From: Kwoniella bestiolae CBS 10118
Lineage: Eukaryota > Basidiomycota > Tremellomycetes > Tremellales > Cryptococcaceae
Length of the DNA stretch: 64,000 bases
Reading direction: 5' to 3'
Assembly (NCBI RefSeq): GCF_000512585.2
Contig: NC_089243.1
Span: forward strand, 1,178,001 to 1,242,000
The translations under genes and the position numbers were made by a program. Positions 22,550 through 33,400 of this stretch are shown here, in pieces (the stretch's first letter is position 1; each line of letters opens with the position of its first letter). The notes below the pieces were generated by a model. The model ran no database searches, was not told the DNA's origin, and saw nothing but the letters and a program-made list of their open reading frames with translations.

Positions 22550-22966
22550 TCTATGGAAATAGGACTGAATAGGTCGATGGTCGTGTGGATGAGTATTAAG
22601 CCACGTGTAAAGATCCGAGGCTGAGTTTTGGCAAGCAAAGTAAGATATCAGACCGTAGATGCACTGATCTTCCGCTCGTCATGCGGTTTTCTCTTGACCA
22701 TATCAAGGAGATTTGGCTTGCGCGGAATGAATGTTTACCCATTTCAAGGACGCGTCGATATCTAATGCCCGTTTCCGGCATAGTTGCCCAAATTTCGGGA
22801 CAAAACGTTCCTGTCTATCTCGCCTGACCTGCAATCCAATCCAACAGCATAGATAAGCTCCTCGTTGCTTGTTGGATAGCTTTAACAAATGCATGCTTTT
22901 GAGACATATATAAGTGACTGATCACTTCGAGGACTCTGGAAAGTAACATCATTCGCTCAGACCTTT
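22550..22966. other. Divergent promoter of SDR-2 and the ACS-type transporter
   Basis: A 417-bp bidirectional promoter with the palindrome at 22766-22780 near its centre. No gene seen. Confidence 0.55.
22766..22780. promoter_or_regulatory. Cluster palindrome TGCC-N7-GGCA, SDR-2/transporter promoter
   Basis: TGCCCGTTTCCGGCA, 217 bp upstream of SDR-2 and 187 bp upstream of the transporter start. Confidence 0.6.
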
Positions 22967-24865
22967 ATGAAATACCAACTACGAGACATGGGTGCGAGAC
23001 TCGACAAGATCGAAACTATCTTTTGGGGCAAGCCCCCTGCCGATCCCAAAGAACGGAAACTTCTTCGAAAGGTGAGTCATATTGCCAGCTTTACGCGAAC
23101 GCACGTGGCTGAGAGCTTGACATCTTTCCACAGATCGATGGGGTCGTTCTTTCCTATGTATGCTTGTCGTATTTTACCAACTACCTTGACAGAGCGAATT
23201 TGGCCAATGCTTACGTATCGGGTATGAGGGAAGCCCTGGAGTGTAAGCATCGCCAACTATGTCCGGCTACGTAGGTACACGGTGCTGACTCATGATTATC
23301 AGTCAAGGGCAACGAATACACATATGCCGTCTCGATGTTCACCGCTGGTTACATCATTGGACAATACCCTTCCGCATTGGTGCTGTCATCTAATCGTGTC
23401 TCTCCACGATTCTGGTTTCCCTTCTGTGGCGCTTGCTGGGGTATCATTACCCTTGGCTTAGCTTGTACGTATTGAATGGAAGGTCAGGGCGCAGCGGACT
23501 ATGCTGACTCTCACTGAAGTCGTCAAAACTCCTCATCAAGTTTGGGGTCTCCGACTCATCCAAGGTTTCTTCGAGGCTTCGACATTCTGCGGCACTCATT
23601 ACGTGCTCGGTGCATGGTACAAAGACGGGGAGCTCGGTCGACGATCAGCGGTTTTTACTTCCTCTGCTCAACTCGGAACTCTCTTTTCGGGCATCATGCA
23701 AGGCAGTATCATCAAAAACTTGAACGGAAAACACGGTTTGGCGGGATGGCAGTGGCTCTTCATCGTTGATTTTATCATCACCATCCCTGTGGCCGTTTAC
23801 GGCTTCGTATTCTTCCCTGGACTTCCTCATACTACCCAAGCATGTGAGTGGGCTCGTTGGTTTGATACCAGAAAGAGCGCTAGTTGACCGAAGATTCAGT
23901 TTGGATGACGCAAGAAGAGCGAGAGCTGTGTGTCAAGCGATCCCCGCCTCAAGAGCACACCACACTTACAGTGAAGTCGTTGGGCAAGAACTTGAAGACG
24001 GTCGTTACTTCCTGGCAATTCTATACCTTTCCAATCTTATTTGGTGTAGGCTCATGTGCTTACGAGAAGACCGGAAATTATTCCGAGTTCCTTTTTTGGC
24101 TCCGATGGACCGGTAAATACACCCCCAGTCAAGTCAACTACTATCCATGTATCTACACGGCTTGGGGTATTGTGGGAACATACATCCTCACCATGTACTC
24201 GGATTTGACGAAGAACAGATTTATTATTCAACCAATCGTATACTGCACAACCTTCATCTCCTGCGTGATGCTTCTGGTCTGGAACATCTCCGATCATGCT
24301 AAATTTTTCGCCTATATCGTTTCCGGATGTGGGTATGCGGTACAAGTGACCAACGTGAGTCTCGAATTTGCTTAATCCTGCTCTTAGATCATAAATCAAC
24401 GCTGACCAATGGGATAGTTTGCTTGGGCGACGTCCGTCACGAGAGATAACGAGGTCGTACGAGCTGTCACCATATTCTCGATGAACGTAATTGGTAACTG
24501 CTGGACGCTGTGGTATCAGATCGTTTGTTGGCCTGTCGTCGACACTCCTCGATTCCGAAATGGCCAGATCGCGACACTTGTCACTGGTGCAGCGATGGTG
24601 AGTGGCACCTCTTCCTCGCTTGAAATCCAATGAACAGGGCTGACGGGTATTGCAGATCGGCTTGGCTGCTTTCATGCTTTACCTAGAGAACCGATTCCCT
24701 CCAAAAATTCGAGATGACTCTGAGGCCTATACCACCAATGTCTTTGGTACCAAAGCTGAAGCACGGACTCCCATTGGAGATGTCGAGCGAAGCAATCCGA
24801 GTCAAGAAGAATTTGATGGCGAGAAAGATGTGGCACCAGGGCAAGTCATCGTCAAGGCTGTTTGA
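22967..24865 (+). CDS. MFS transporter, anion:cation symporter (Liz1/Fen2/Dal5/Tna1-like)
   Basis: 514 residues from seven exons (22967-23071, 23134-23242, 23303-23464, 23520-23843, 23900-24354, 24418-24597, 24656-24865). The first helix reads CLSYFTNYLDRANLANAYVS, typical of the ACS family, which includes the fungal pantothenate, biotin, allantoate and nicotinate permeases. Further matches are GNEYTYAVSMFTAGYIIGQ, RLIQGFFEASTFCGTHYVLG, and the long cytosolic loop ahead of WQFYTFPILFG. It is probably a plasma-membrane H+ symporter bringing in a small carboxylate. It is the rightmost gene of the cluster, and its promoter carries a palindrome. Among the ACS family the Liz1/Fen2 subgroup looks closest; the substrate is not determined by these motifs. 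Confidence 0.85.
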
Positions 24866-25214
24866 TTGGCGGTTCGGCCACTTCACAGTAACATAATGCA
24901 GTCATCAGGCATCATAGCCTGATGAACAGAGTTTGTATAGAGGTCCGGAATGCACGCATGCCAAAGCCGAAGGGCTACCAGGTGTTATGAATGTCAGACT
25001 TACCCAGTGTTCCTCTCATTTATCTCTGGGTTTCAAAATCGCTTGTACACAGGTGAAGGTTTATACACCCAAAACTCATTGGGAACTGTATCAAGGGTAC
25101 CTATTTTTCTCCACTGATCTTACAAAGCCAGCACATGAAAACGGGAGTATAATCGTTGATGGTTTGCATGCCCCAAAACCATATAAAGCGTCTTTTCAAG
25201 GGAAAAAATGGTGC
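24866..25214. other. Intergenic region before the tRNA gene
   Basis: Noncoding DNA between the transporter stop and the tRNA gene; nothing recognisable. It probably marks the right-hand edge of the cluster. Confidence 0.4.
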
Positions 25215-25314
25215 GATCCGATAGTGTAGTGGTACCACGCGTCCTTCGGGTGTTAACAGCCCGATTGAAGCCAATCTTGTGGACGAAGCCTGGGTTCGAA
25301 TCCCGGTCGGGTCC
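25215..25314 (+). tRNA. tRNA-Pro (CGG) with a 29-nt intron
   Basis: The acceptor arms GATCCGA (25215-25221) and TCGGGTC (25307-25313) pair over seven positions, with discriminator C at 25314 as in other fungal tRNA-Pro. The T arm CTGGG-TTCGAAT-CCCGG and anticodon stem CGTCC/GGACG are intact. The loop reads TT-CGG-G, giving anticodon CGG at 25247-25249. The intron (25251-25279) sits after position 37, and its CCCGA segment can pair with the anticodon loop, as in eukaryotic pre-tRNAs. An A box (GTGTAGTGG) and B box (GGTTCGAATCC) are present, so transcription is by RNA polymerase III. Confidence 0.88.
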
Positions 25315-25325
25315 ATACTAGAAGC

Positions 25326-25330
25326 TTTTT
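25326..25330 (+). terminator. RNA polymerase III terminator
   Basis: A run of five T starting 12 nt after the tRNA 3' end, the usual Pol III stop signal. Confidence 0.6.
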
Positions 25331-26401
25331 GTGTCCCCTGACTTCCATGAGTCCAAAGATGACTCAAAAATCGAAGAAAAAACGATTATTTTGGCTTCGT
25401 GAGGTGTGGAACAGCCTGCGCCACGCTTTTAAGGTCAGTGCCACGTGTTCAGAGATTATCAAGGTGACAGGCGCGTCAATGGTTATTAAACAAATGTTTT
25501 GATTTTTGTCGTTCTACATGATCCTCGTTACGAGTAGTTATATCGATCATTGGAGTCAATGAGATAGTCATCCCTCTCCGAACATCGCTACAACGGGCTG
25601 TTGACGCAGTGCAGCAAACCCTGAGCGTGTCTCCCTGGCTCTGGACGGCCACTCCTTCGACCACCGATATCAGCCAATATGCCTCTCCGGACGAACGATC
25701 GTCACAAGATGGATCACAAACTCGGAGTATGTTTCAATCAGAACCTTACTTTGTTGACCTTTGAGCTTGTGTTCCATGCAATTCAGTCCAACGTGGTCCC
25801 TTTAAGACCACACTGACCCGCGTTGATCGGTACTCGAGTGAAGTGATAACCGACAAGCCCAGTATAATCGATCATGTCAATTCAATTTACGACCGACTTG
25901 ACTCGCCTTCACCTCTTTAAGTGATATCATCACTTACAAATTGGCTTGTCGTCCAAATCGAGAAAACAACAAGCATGGATCTACGTATCTAGCCTCTTCT
26001 TATGATTTCCTACCGATATGCAAGCGCAAGCACAAGCGTCACCCCAACATGGTCGAATACTGTAGCGTTATACGGTGGTATGTATCAATTGAGAAAATAG
26101 CATAAGGATAAGTGTTTTGAATGAATCTCTTTCGTTCTCTCCCCTCAACTTCGTAATACCAACTTGCTTCTCTTCTCTCGTCGATTTTCCTTCATCACTT
26201 TTAATTTTGCTTTTATAATATTTGATTTTCCACTTTAACGGCTTAGTAGCTGGTAGCTACGTCTTCTTATCCCATCTTCAGACGTTTGGTCTGGATCTCA
26301 TCCTTATTCTAGTTCACGCAGCCCATCATCGATAGCCTCTTCGCTACATCCAATTCATCCTTCTTTAATCCCTGCGCCTCGCATCTTTATTTCGCCCGAC
26401 C
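25331..26401. other. Long upstream region of the Gin4-like kinase gene
   Basis: About 1.07 kb without a supported gene. The last 250 bases are pyrimidine-rich and A/T-rich and probably form the promoter and 5' UTR of the kinase gene. Confidence 0.4.
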
Positions 26402-29400
26402 ATGCCCGACTCTCCCAATCCGCCTACACCCTCGCCTCCACGAGTGAGGCATTCGCAACGACGTGGTCAAACACGATTCGAGAAAGAAGCTGCAGCTACC
26501 GGAGGTAAATCTTCCGCTGATCTACCAGGTGATCCGAAAGTGATCGGTCCGTGGAGGATAGGCAGGACCATTGGAAAAGGAGCGAGTGGTGAGTGCGCAT
26601 GATTCAATACATCTTTACTGTTTGGCCGTCATCTGCTTGAAAAGCCATTGAAGCTCATGCTACACTTATTTGGTGAAGGTCGAGTGAAGATAGCCAAGCA
26701 CTCCAAGACAGGACAATACGCCGCCATCAAGATCGTTCCGAAACATGCCTTAATGATGACATCGAGAATGTCAATGTCGGACGCAGGTGCGAAACATGAC
26801 AAAGCCGTACTGGGTATTGAGAGGGAGATCGTCATTATGAAGTTGATCGATCATCCGAACGTCATGAGTCTGTATGATGTTTGGGAAACTGCGAAGGAGC
26901 TGTGAGTGCAGTCCTTCATATGCTTGATGATATCAAGCTGATTTCAACCGCGACCATTAGTTACCTAGTCCTAGAATACGTAGAAGGCGGCGAATTATTC
27001 GACTACCTAGTTTCCCAAGGTCGTCTTCCCCCAGACGAAGCCTCAAGATACTTTCAACAGATAGTAGCAGGTGTAGATTACTGCCATCGATTCAACATCT
27101 GTCATCGAGATCTCAAACCTGAGAATCTCTTGTTGGACGCAGAGAAGAACATAAAGATCGCAGATTTCGGTATGGCAGCTTTGGAACCGAGCGATAAGTT
27201 GTTGGAAACTAGTTGTGGAAGTCCACATTATGCTAGTCCTGAGATCGTTGCGGTGAGCACCATTCTTTTGAAAATTACCCCAACTCTTCTGCTTTCGCCT
27301 GTAATTCAGCAATCCGTGTGAAGTCGCATTGACGGCTGATGCTTGATCCGGTTGTAGGGAATGTCATACCACGGTGCAGCATCTGATATTTGGTCATGCG
27401 GTGTTATCCTCTTCGCACTACTCACAGGGAGATTACCCTTCGATGACGAGAATATCCGGATCTTACTGCAAAAAGTGAAGAATGGGCGGTTCGTCATGCC
27501 TGCGGATCTGCCTGTTGATGCCAAAGATCTGATAACGAGGATGCTGGTAGTCGACCCGGAGAGGAGAATCACCGTGAGTAGTGAAGCGATCCCATGATTG
27601 GTCAGCTGTGTAAAGACAGAATGAGGCTCTCAGCTGATGCAATTTCTCTGCGATTGCGCACTGTAGATGGCAGAAATCACGAGACATCCTTTCTGCCAAC
27701 GAAAGCAAGACACAGACTCTGGGAGAAGGATCAATCTTGTCGAACCTCCCAGATTAGAGGAGATCGCCAGACCTGTTAGATCAGAGAGGGAAATCGATAG
27801 GGATATCTTGAGGAATTTGAGGACCCTGTGGAATGGAACTTCTGAGAAAGAGATTGTCACTTCTTTGTTATCTAATGAGTGAGCTACTTTGTTATCGTCC
27901 TTTTGATATACGAAAATGAGACGGATCAGCTAACGAAATAATCCAAACTTGTAGGAAGACCTGGGAAAAAGCTTTCTACTTCCTACTTCTTCAGTACAGG
28001 AACAAACATCTGGAGAACTTCAACCCCGAGCCTGAGTCCAGGAGAATCACTACGGGTCAGTTGGGCGGTGATAATTGAAACTCGACACGGCAGCTGACGT
28101 TACTCTCAATCATGCGGCAGAACGACGAAGAAAGCCCGAATCTACCACCTCCGGTCACCGACGATCCACCCGATCTACCACATCCACCACCACCTCGACC
28201 AACGGATCCGTGCGAAAAGCCGTTCCAAGAGAAGAGAGAGACCGCGAACGACATCGATCATCCGTACTGGCCGATCAAGAGAACGCCAATCCGCATACAG
28301 CTACTAGACCTGCACCTATCCCTATTCCAGCTGTGATCAATCCTGCTCCAAAGTCACCTGCGACCCCCACATCAAGGGTTGTCGGACCTCGACCTTCTCC
28401 CAATCCCAACGAGATAGTGAACAAACATGTTGCTAACGTGGTCAGTCCGAGAACACCTGCACACCTGGAGAAAATCGTCGAACAACCTTCTACCATCACG
28501 CCTGTTGATCCCCGATTGCCCAAAATCACCTTACAGCGACCCACCCCTGGATCTACCGAGGGGACCGCGCAGACCGGATTGGGATTGAACCTCAATATTA
28601 CTCCTATCTCCACTCCTGCTACCACCTACTCGTCGCCCCCCTCACCATCTCCATTAGCAGCTACAGCCATAGGCCTGGGGATGCAATGTCCCGCCGGATT
28701 GGGAAATATCAATGTCCCGCAAGTCCAGGATGCAGCTGTGCAGAAATTCTTCCATGATATTGCTGAACAACTCCAATTGATCGGATCAGCCTCTCCCAGA
28801 TCATCTATCGTTGTTCCCTCAACTGGTTCACCCTCTCCCTCGACAATACCAAGTCCGGCCTTATCGCAGCTGGAGGAAACGATCACTACACCCACTACGC
28901 CCGTCATGGATTTACCTCCCGTCATGATGGGAGCAGGAGCTAGACCGGCCCAAAGGAGAAGCATGACTGATCAACCTATACCCAACACTGCTGCTAGACC
29001 TAAACAACCGGAAGTTGCTAAACGAAGGTCCTATCTGGGCGATTCGACTATTACGCAGAGTAATCAGGCGAATATGCAGGTGCAGACGCAACCACAGAGG
29101 TTTTCAGCGGGATTCGATAAAGTCAGGAAGGTTTCCAATGGGAGCGAGAAGAAGAGGAGGTCAAAGCGTGGGTTGGGATCTCCATATCATACTCTCCCAT
29201 AGATCTCTAATATTGACTACCACTATCACTCAATGGACTCTTAGCCGCTCCACTCGACCTATCGCCCAAGATCGGTTCAGAGCTCCTCTCGCCCACAGGC
29301 TCACCATGGTTATCCACCCCTCCCTTGGGTAGTCCTACCCCTCCCTCACCTTTGTTGGTAGGTACGTCCGGAGAAGTCAAGACCTCGTGGTTCTCCAACC

Positions 29401-30175
29401 TGTTCAGCTGGAAACCTGCCGTGAGTAGAGTGCCATGACATGTGGTTGTACTCCAGCTCAATTGGAATTTGTCACGTCTAGACCTTCACTTTGACCTCCG
29501 CAGACGACTGTGCGAGTTCCCGCGCGGAATGCATCAAGCTCCTCGAATCGTTCGGTGCGAGTGTGATTCTGGAAGATGCAGATGGATGGGGGGTCTTGAA
29601 ATGTCGCATCGATGAGATCAGGGGTGAGCGCAGCGTCGCAAGGGCTCTCCAATATACGTTGTATCATCTTCTTGATATCGAGCTGACTTGATGTGTGACT
29701 TGGCTTTGACAGACGTATCAGGAATAATCATCCCCAAATCCGTACGATTTCGAATCGAGTTTCTCCCTCACTCCCACTGGTCTTCTTCAGTCCCCACCAC
29801 ACCGGTCATTCCGGGTAGCCCGAGTCCTTCTCCGAATCCGAGGGGAACCACCACTACGACGAGCATGACGATGGTTCAGGAGAAAGGCGCTTTATCAAGC
29901 TTTAGAGCGGTGTATGGTCGGATCAGGTCGGAATGGAGGTGGGTGCTGTCCCTCTCTGCTCTCTTCATTCTGATCCCACTATACGACGATATCATGAACA
30001 TCATCGAGATATTTCTTGGAGTGGGGTGAGCTAATTATATGGCTTGGATAACAGACTCGACTCCCTCAAATCACCAGCTATCTCCACTCACTCACGATTC
30101 ACCACCACCACGGGAACCACGCCTGTGGCCTCTCCAGCTTTGGATGGCAATCATGCTCAGGCCATTTGGAGCTAA
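26402..30175 (+). CDS. GIN4: Gin4/Hsl1/Kcc4-like CAMK protein kinase
   Basis: 980 residues from eleven exons (26402-26588, 26679-26901, 26961-27252, 27358-27573, 27667-27878, 27955-28055, 28121-29167, 29245-29420, 29482-29623, 29713-29938, 30055-30175). Kinase domain residues about 50-317: glycine loop [25 protein letters not shown] (catalytic Asp about 187), DFGMAA, and a Ser-Pro-His-Tyr-Ala-Ser-Pro-Glu activation loop, the signature of the Nim1/Gin4 group. A helical segment ([18 protein letters not shown]-like in position) follows, then about 450 Pro/Ser/Thr-rich residues. A KA1-like C-terminal module ([17 protein letters not shown] to VRFRIEFLP) should bind acidic phospholipids. These kinases link septins and bud-neck morphogenesis to the G2/M switch. 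The junction at 29167/29245 uses a weaker GTGGGT donor and is the least certain. Confidence 0.88.
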
Positions 30176-30464
30176 TTGAGCAATGCGCTGGACAGGTCAA
30201 ACCGGATGGTACTGACGAGTGAACACTACGGATACTATATTGTATTTCTTTCATAGACATGAACATAAATATAAACATATAAATACATTCTGTAACGATG
30301 TTTGTTGTAAATGACGAAGATGTACACATATATATCATCTCACTCAAATCCAAATCCATTTCCCTTTTTCCGAACTCAAATATATGAACAGATCGTGTAT
30401 AGATTATCACTCCTCGATCTCAACCTCACTTCTTCTGCTATGAATATTATACATCTACTACCTC
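30176..30464. other. Convergent 3' region, kinase and scaffold genes
   Basis: Short A/T-rich spacer between two converging genes (289 bp) containing repeated ATATAAA-like runs usable as polyadenylation signals. No gene seen. Confidence 0.4.
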
Positions 30465-33400
30465 CTAACACACCCTAGATTGCCTACCCACCAAAGTCCC
30501 CTCCCTCCCACTCTCAGGTTCCGTCACCTCCTCAATGGGAGGTACACTAGCCGCATACGTACTCGCTCGATTGGTCCTCGTGGGTGCCCGACTAGGTGGG
30601 AGGGGATACATCCTAGGTTCTATCCCATTCCCACCTCCATTGCCGTTGGCATGCCCATTGGAAGGTACAGGTTTCCGATATGATTTCTTCGTAGATGTCA
30701 CTTTGGGCGGTGGAGGGGTTTTGTGCGTTGTTGATCTTGATGCCCCTCGGGGTTCGTCGATGTCAGGTTCGGACTGCTCATCAATTCTTGAGATCAGCTT
30801 TCATCCCCCCATCATGGATGAGGCAATTGACAATCAACTCACAGTAACCTGAGTCCTCATATCATAGACCGTCCCTCCACCTCTAGGTAATGGGACATTC
30901 GCAAAATCGATTGATCTCACCTGAGGGACTGTACCAGGCGTATTAACATTCTCCGGTGGACTGGTGGTATAAGCAGTCGGAGCGATACTTCTAGGAGGAG
31001 GTAAAGGGACTTGATGAGGTTGTGCCTCCTTGTTGCTGTAAATTATGGGAGCGGTGGTCTTGGATGGAGGTAAAGGGAATTGGAAGGGCTGTTTACCTTG
31101 AGTTGGAGCAGAGGTATAGGCCGTAGGAGCGTTTGACCTTGGTGGAGGGAGAGGTATTCCCTGGGCCTGAGCGGTAGTACCTGCTGCGCTTCGAGCCGCC
31201 GGTGCATGGTAGGTATCACGATGTAGCACCGAGAATTCTTTACCCATAGGCGAGTATGCAGTCGGATCATGAGTCCTAGTAGGTGGTAAAGGGATACCTC
31301 TAGGATCATGGCTTTGAATATCCTCAGGGCTCATAGTCGAATAAGCAGTCGGTGCATTACTCTTAGATTTGGGTAACGGAACCTCATGAGCATGAGCTTG
31401 AGGTTTAGGATCGGTACGTTCAGTGATGATGACAGTCTGACGAGTCGTACCCGGGGCAGGGGGCGAATCGAGGTTGATAGGTTGTCTACCGCCTTTATGG
31501 GTCACTTCGGTGCGGGTGGGCGATGGGAGCGCAGGAGCGATTTTGGGCGAGGGTGGGAAATATGCTGAAGTGGGATGATTGGATCGTGAGTGGGAGGACT
31601 GTTGTTCATAGATCGACGATGAGCGAATTGAAGGCAGAAAAAGAGAAAGAACGATTCTTGTAAGCTTGCTATTCTTCTTTACCCTTGACGTATACTTGGT
31701 ATTCTTAAACGAGGACGTACAGGAGGCTGGACCGTAATCTATTCATGTATAAGCGTATTGATTGCATTTGGTGTACAGTAATACAACGTGTGGTGGTGGT
31801 ACATGATCGAAGAAGTGCATTATTGATGGGTGTTGAGAAGTGGTTGGTCGGTCGTAGCACAGAGAAGCTCCTCGTGAGCTATCCATACCAGCTTGATCGC
31901 TTTTGAGTTTTAAATTGATCACGTACAGTTGGAGCTCTCATCCTCCCATCATCGCTTCCCACTCCGCTCAGACCCAACGCGGAAGTTCGAGGACCTTGGA
32001 CATCTTCCACCCCGCCGCTGACAGCTGCAGGAGCCAGACCGGGAGGAACGAATAGCGTATGTGTCTTTGGCGGATGATATACTGATTCAGGTTCCGGTAG
32101 ATGTTCGGATCGAGCTGCGGCTGGATCTCGATGGTGGAATAATGCTGAGAGGGAATGATGAGTTTTGTGGCCTTTGTCCACCCGAGTTGCGTGTGGTTCG
32201 GAGAAAGTCTTGTTGGGTCCTCCTGATGGAGGTGGTCCGCCGCCTAGGGGCTGAGGCATCACAGGCTAGAAGGATGTCAGCTATGGGGTCTAGTTACAAA
32301 TGTCAACCGGTAACGTACATTGATACGATGTCTCATATTAGGCATACTAGGCGGCGCACGAGGTGGACCTCTCGCACTTGGAGGCGGACCTTGACGCATC
32401 ATGTGAGGTGGCATACCATTGGCATCGGGATGCATCATCGGTAGAGGAATCTGTACCCATCGGGATCAGCTTTGGTATAAAGCCGGATAAGGTAGCTCAA
32501 CGAACCTGTCCCTGGCTATGCCTCTGCATCTCCTCTTCCTCATCTTCCTGGATACCTGGCAATTCACTATCCAGATCCATATCGTTCCTCAAAGCACTGG
32601 CAACTCGACTTCGCGCACTCGTTCTGCCACTTCGATTCGGGGTGTGGCGGACTGAACTTCTTCCTCCGCCTCGGTATTCGGAGTTAGGCGATTGAACATT
32701 GGATACGTCTCTGGAACTGATGAAAGGTCAACTTTGAGTCCATACCAGCCAGCTGATCGTAAAAATGGAAAACAGCTGGCAGACCAATGACTCACGGGGG
32801 AAGTCCGATTCCAGCCGGATCAACCGACCCATAACTTGTATTCCTCGAATGAGTTCTCCCTTGATGATTACCGCCAATAGGGAAAGCAGGGTACCTATCG
32901 CCATCAGGAATCTGACTCATCCTAATCGTATGAGAGTTGTGTAAGCCGTCTGACAAACTCATCCTCCTCCCCATCTTCTGGCTATTGTTGGCAGTCTGAT
33001 TTGGTCTGACGGTAGAAGGGGTTCGTTGAGTTTGACTTCGACCTAAAACTTGAGAAGGCGGGAAAGGATTCGGCAAAGGCTTGTCAACGTTCGAAGCACC
33101 ATCGTCAAATGTGGATCGAGCAGCAGTGTGGGGCTGAGTAGGCGCTCGAGAATGTTCAGTCGCTGAAGGTGGTACGGCTGTTGAATGGATGGACTTCGAC
33201 CTATCTCCTCCCATCATCTTCTTCAAATCGGGATCATGCTCGAATCGTTCCAGGTAGCTCTCAGCAGCATGAGGTTGATGTACCGATTCCGGATTATGTA
33301 CTTGAGGGACAGTAGACACACCTGTCCGGTTCGCTGGTGGTAATCTTGTAGTCTGAGTTCGCGTAGAATTGGGAGGCTTGTTCTTGCCAGGAGTGGAGTG

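Noticed and set aside
29939..30054. Hydrophobic extension of the kinase C-terminus read as a transmembrane segment
   Set aside because: Better explained as an intron: a GTGGGT donor and an ATAACAG acceptor join in phase to a final exon, and Gin4-type kinases have no such helix.
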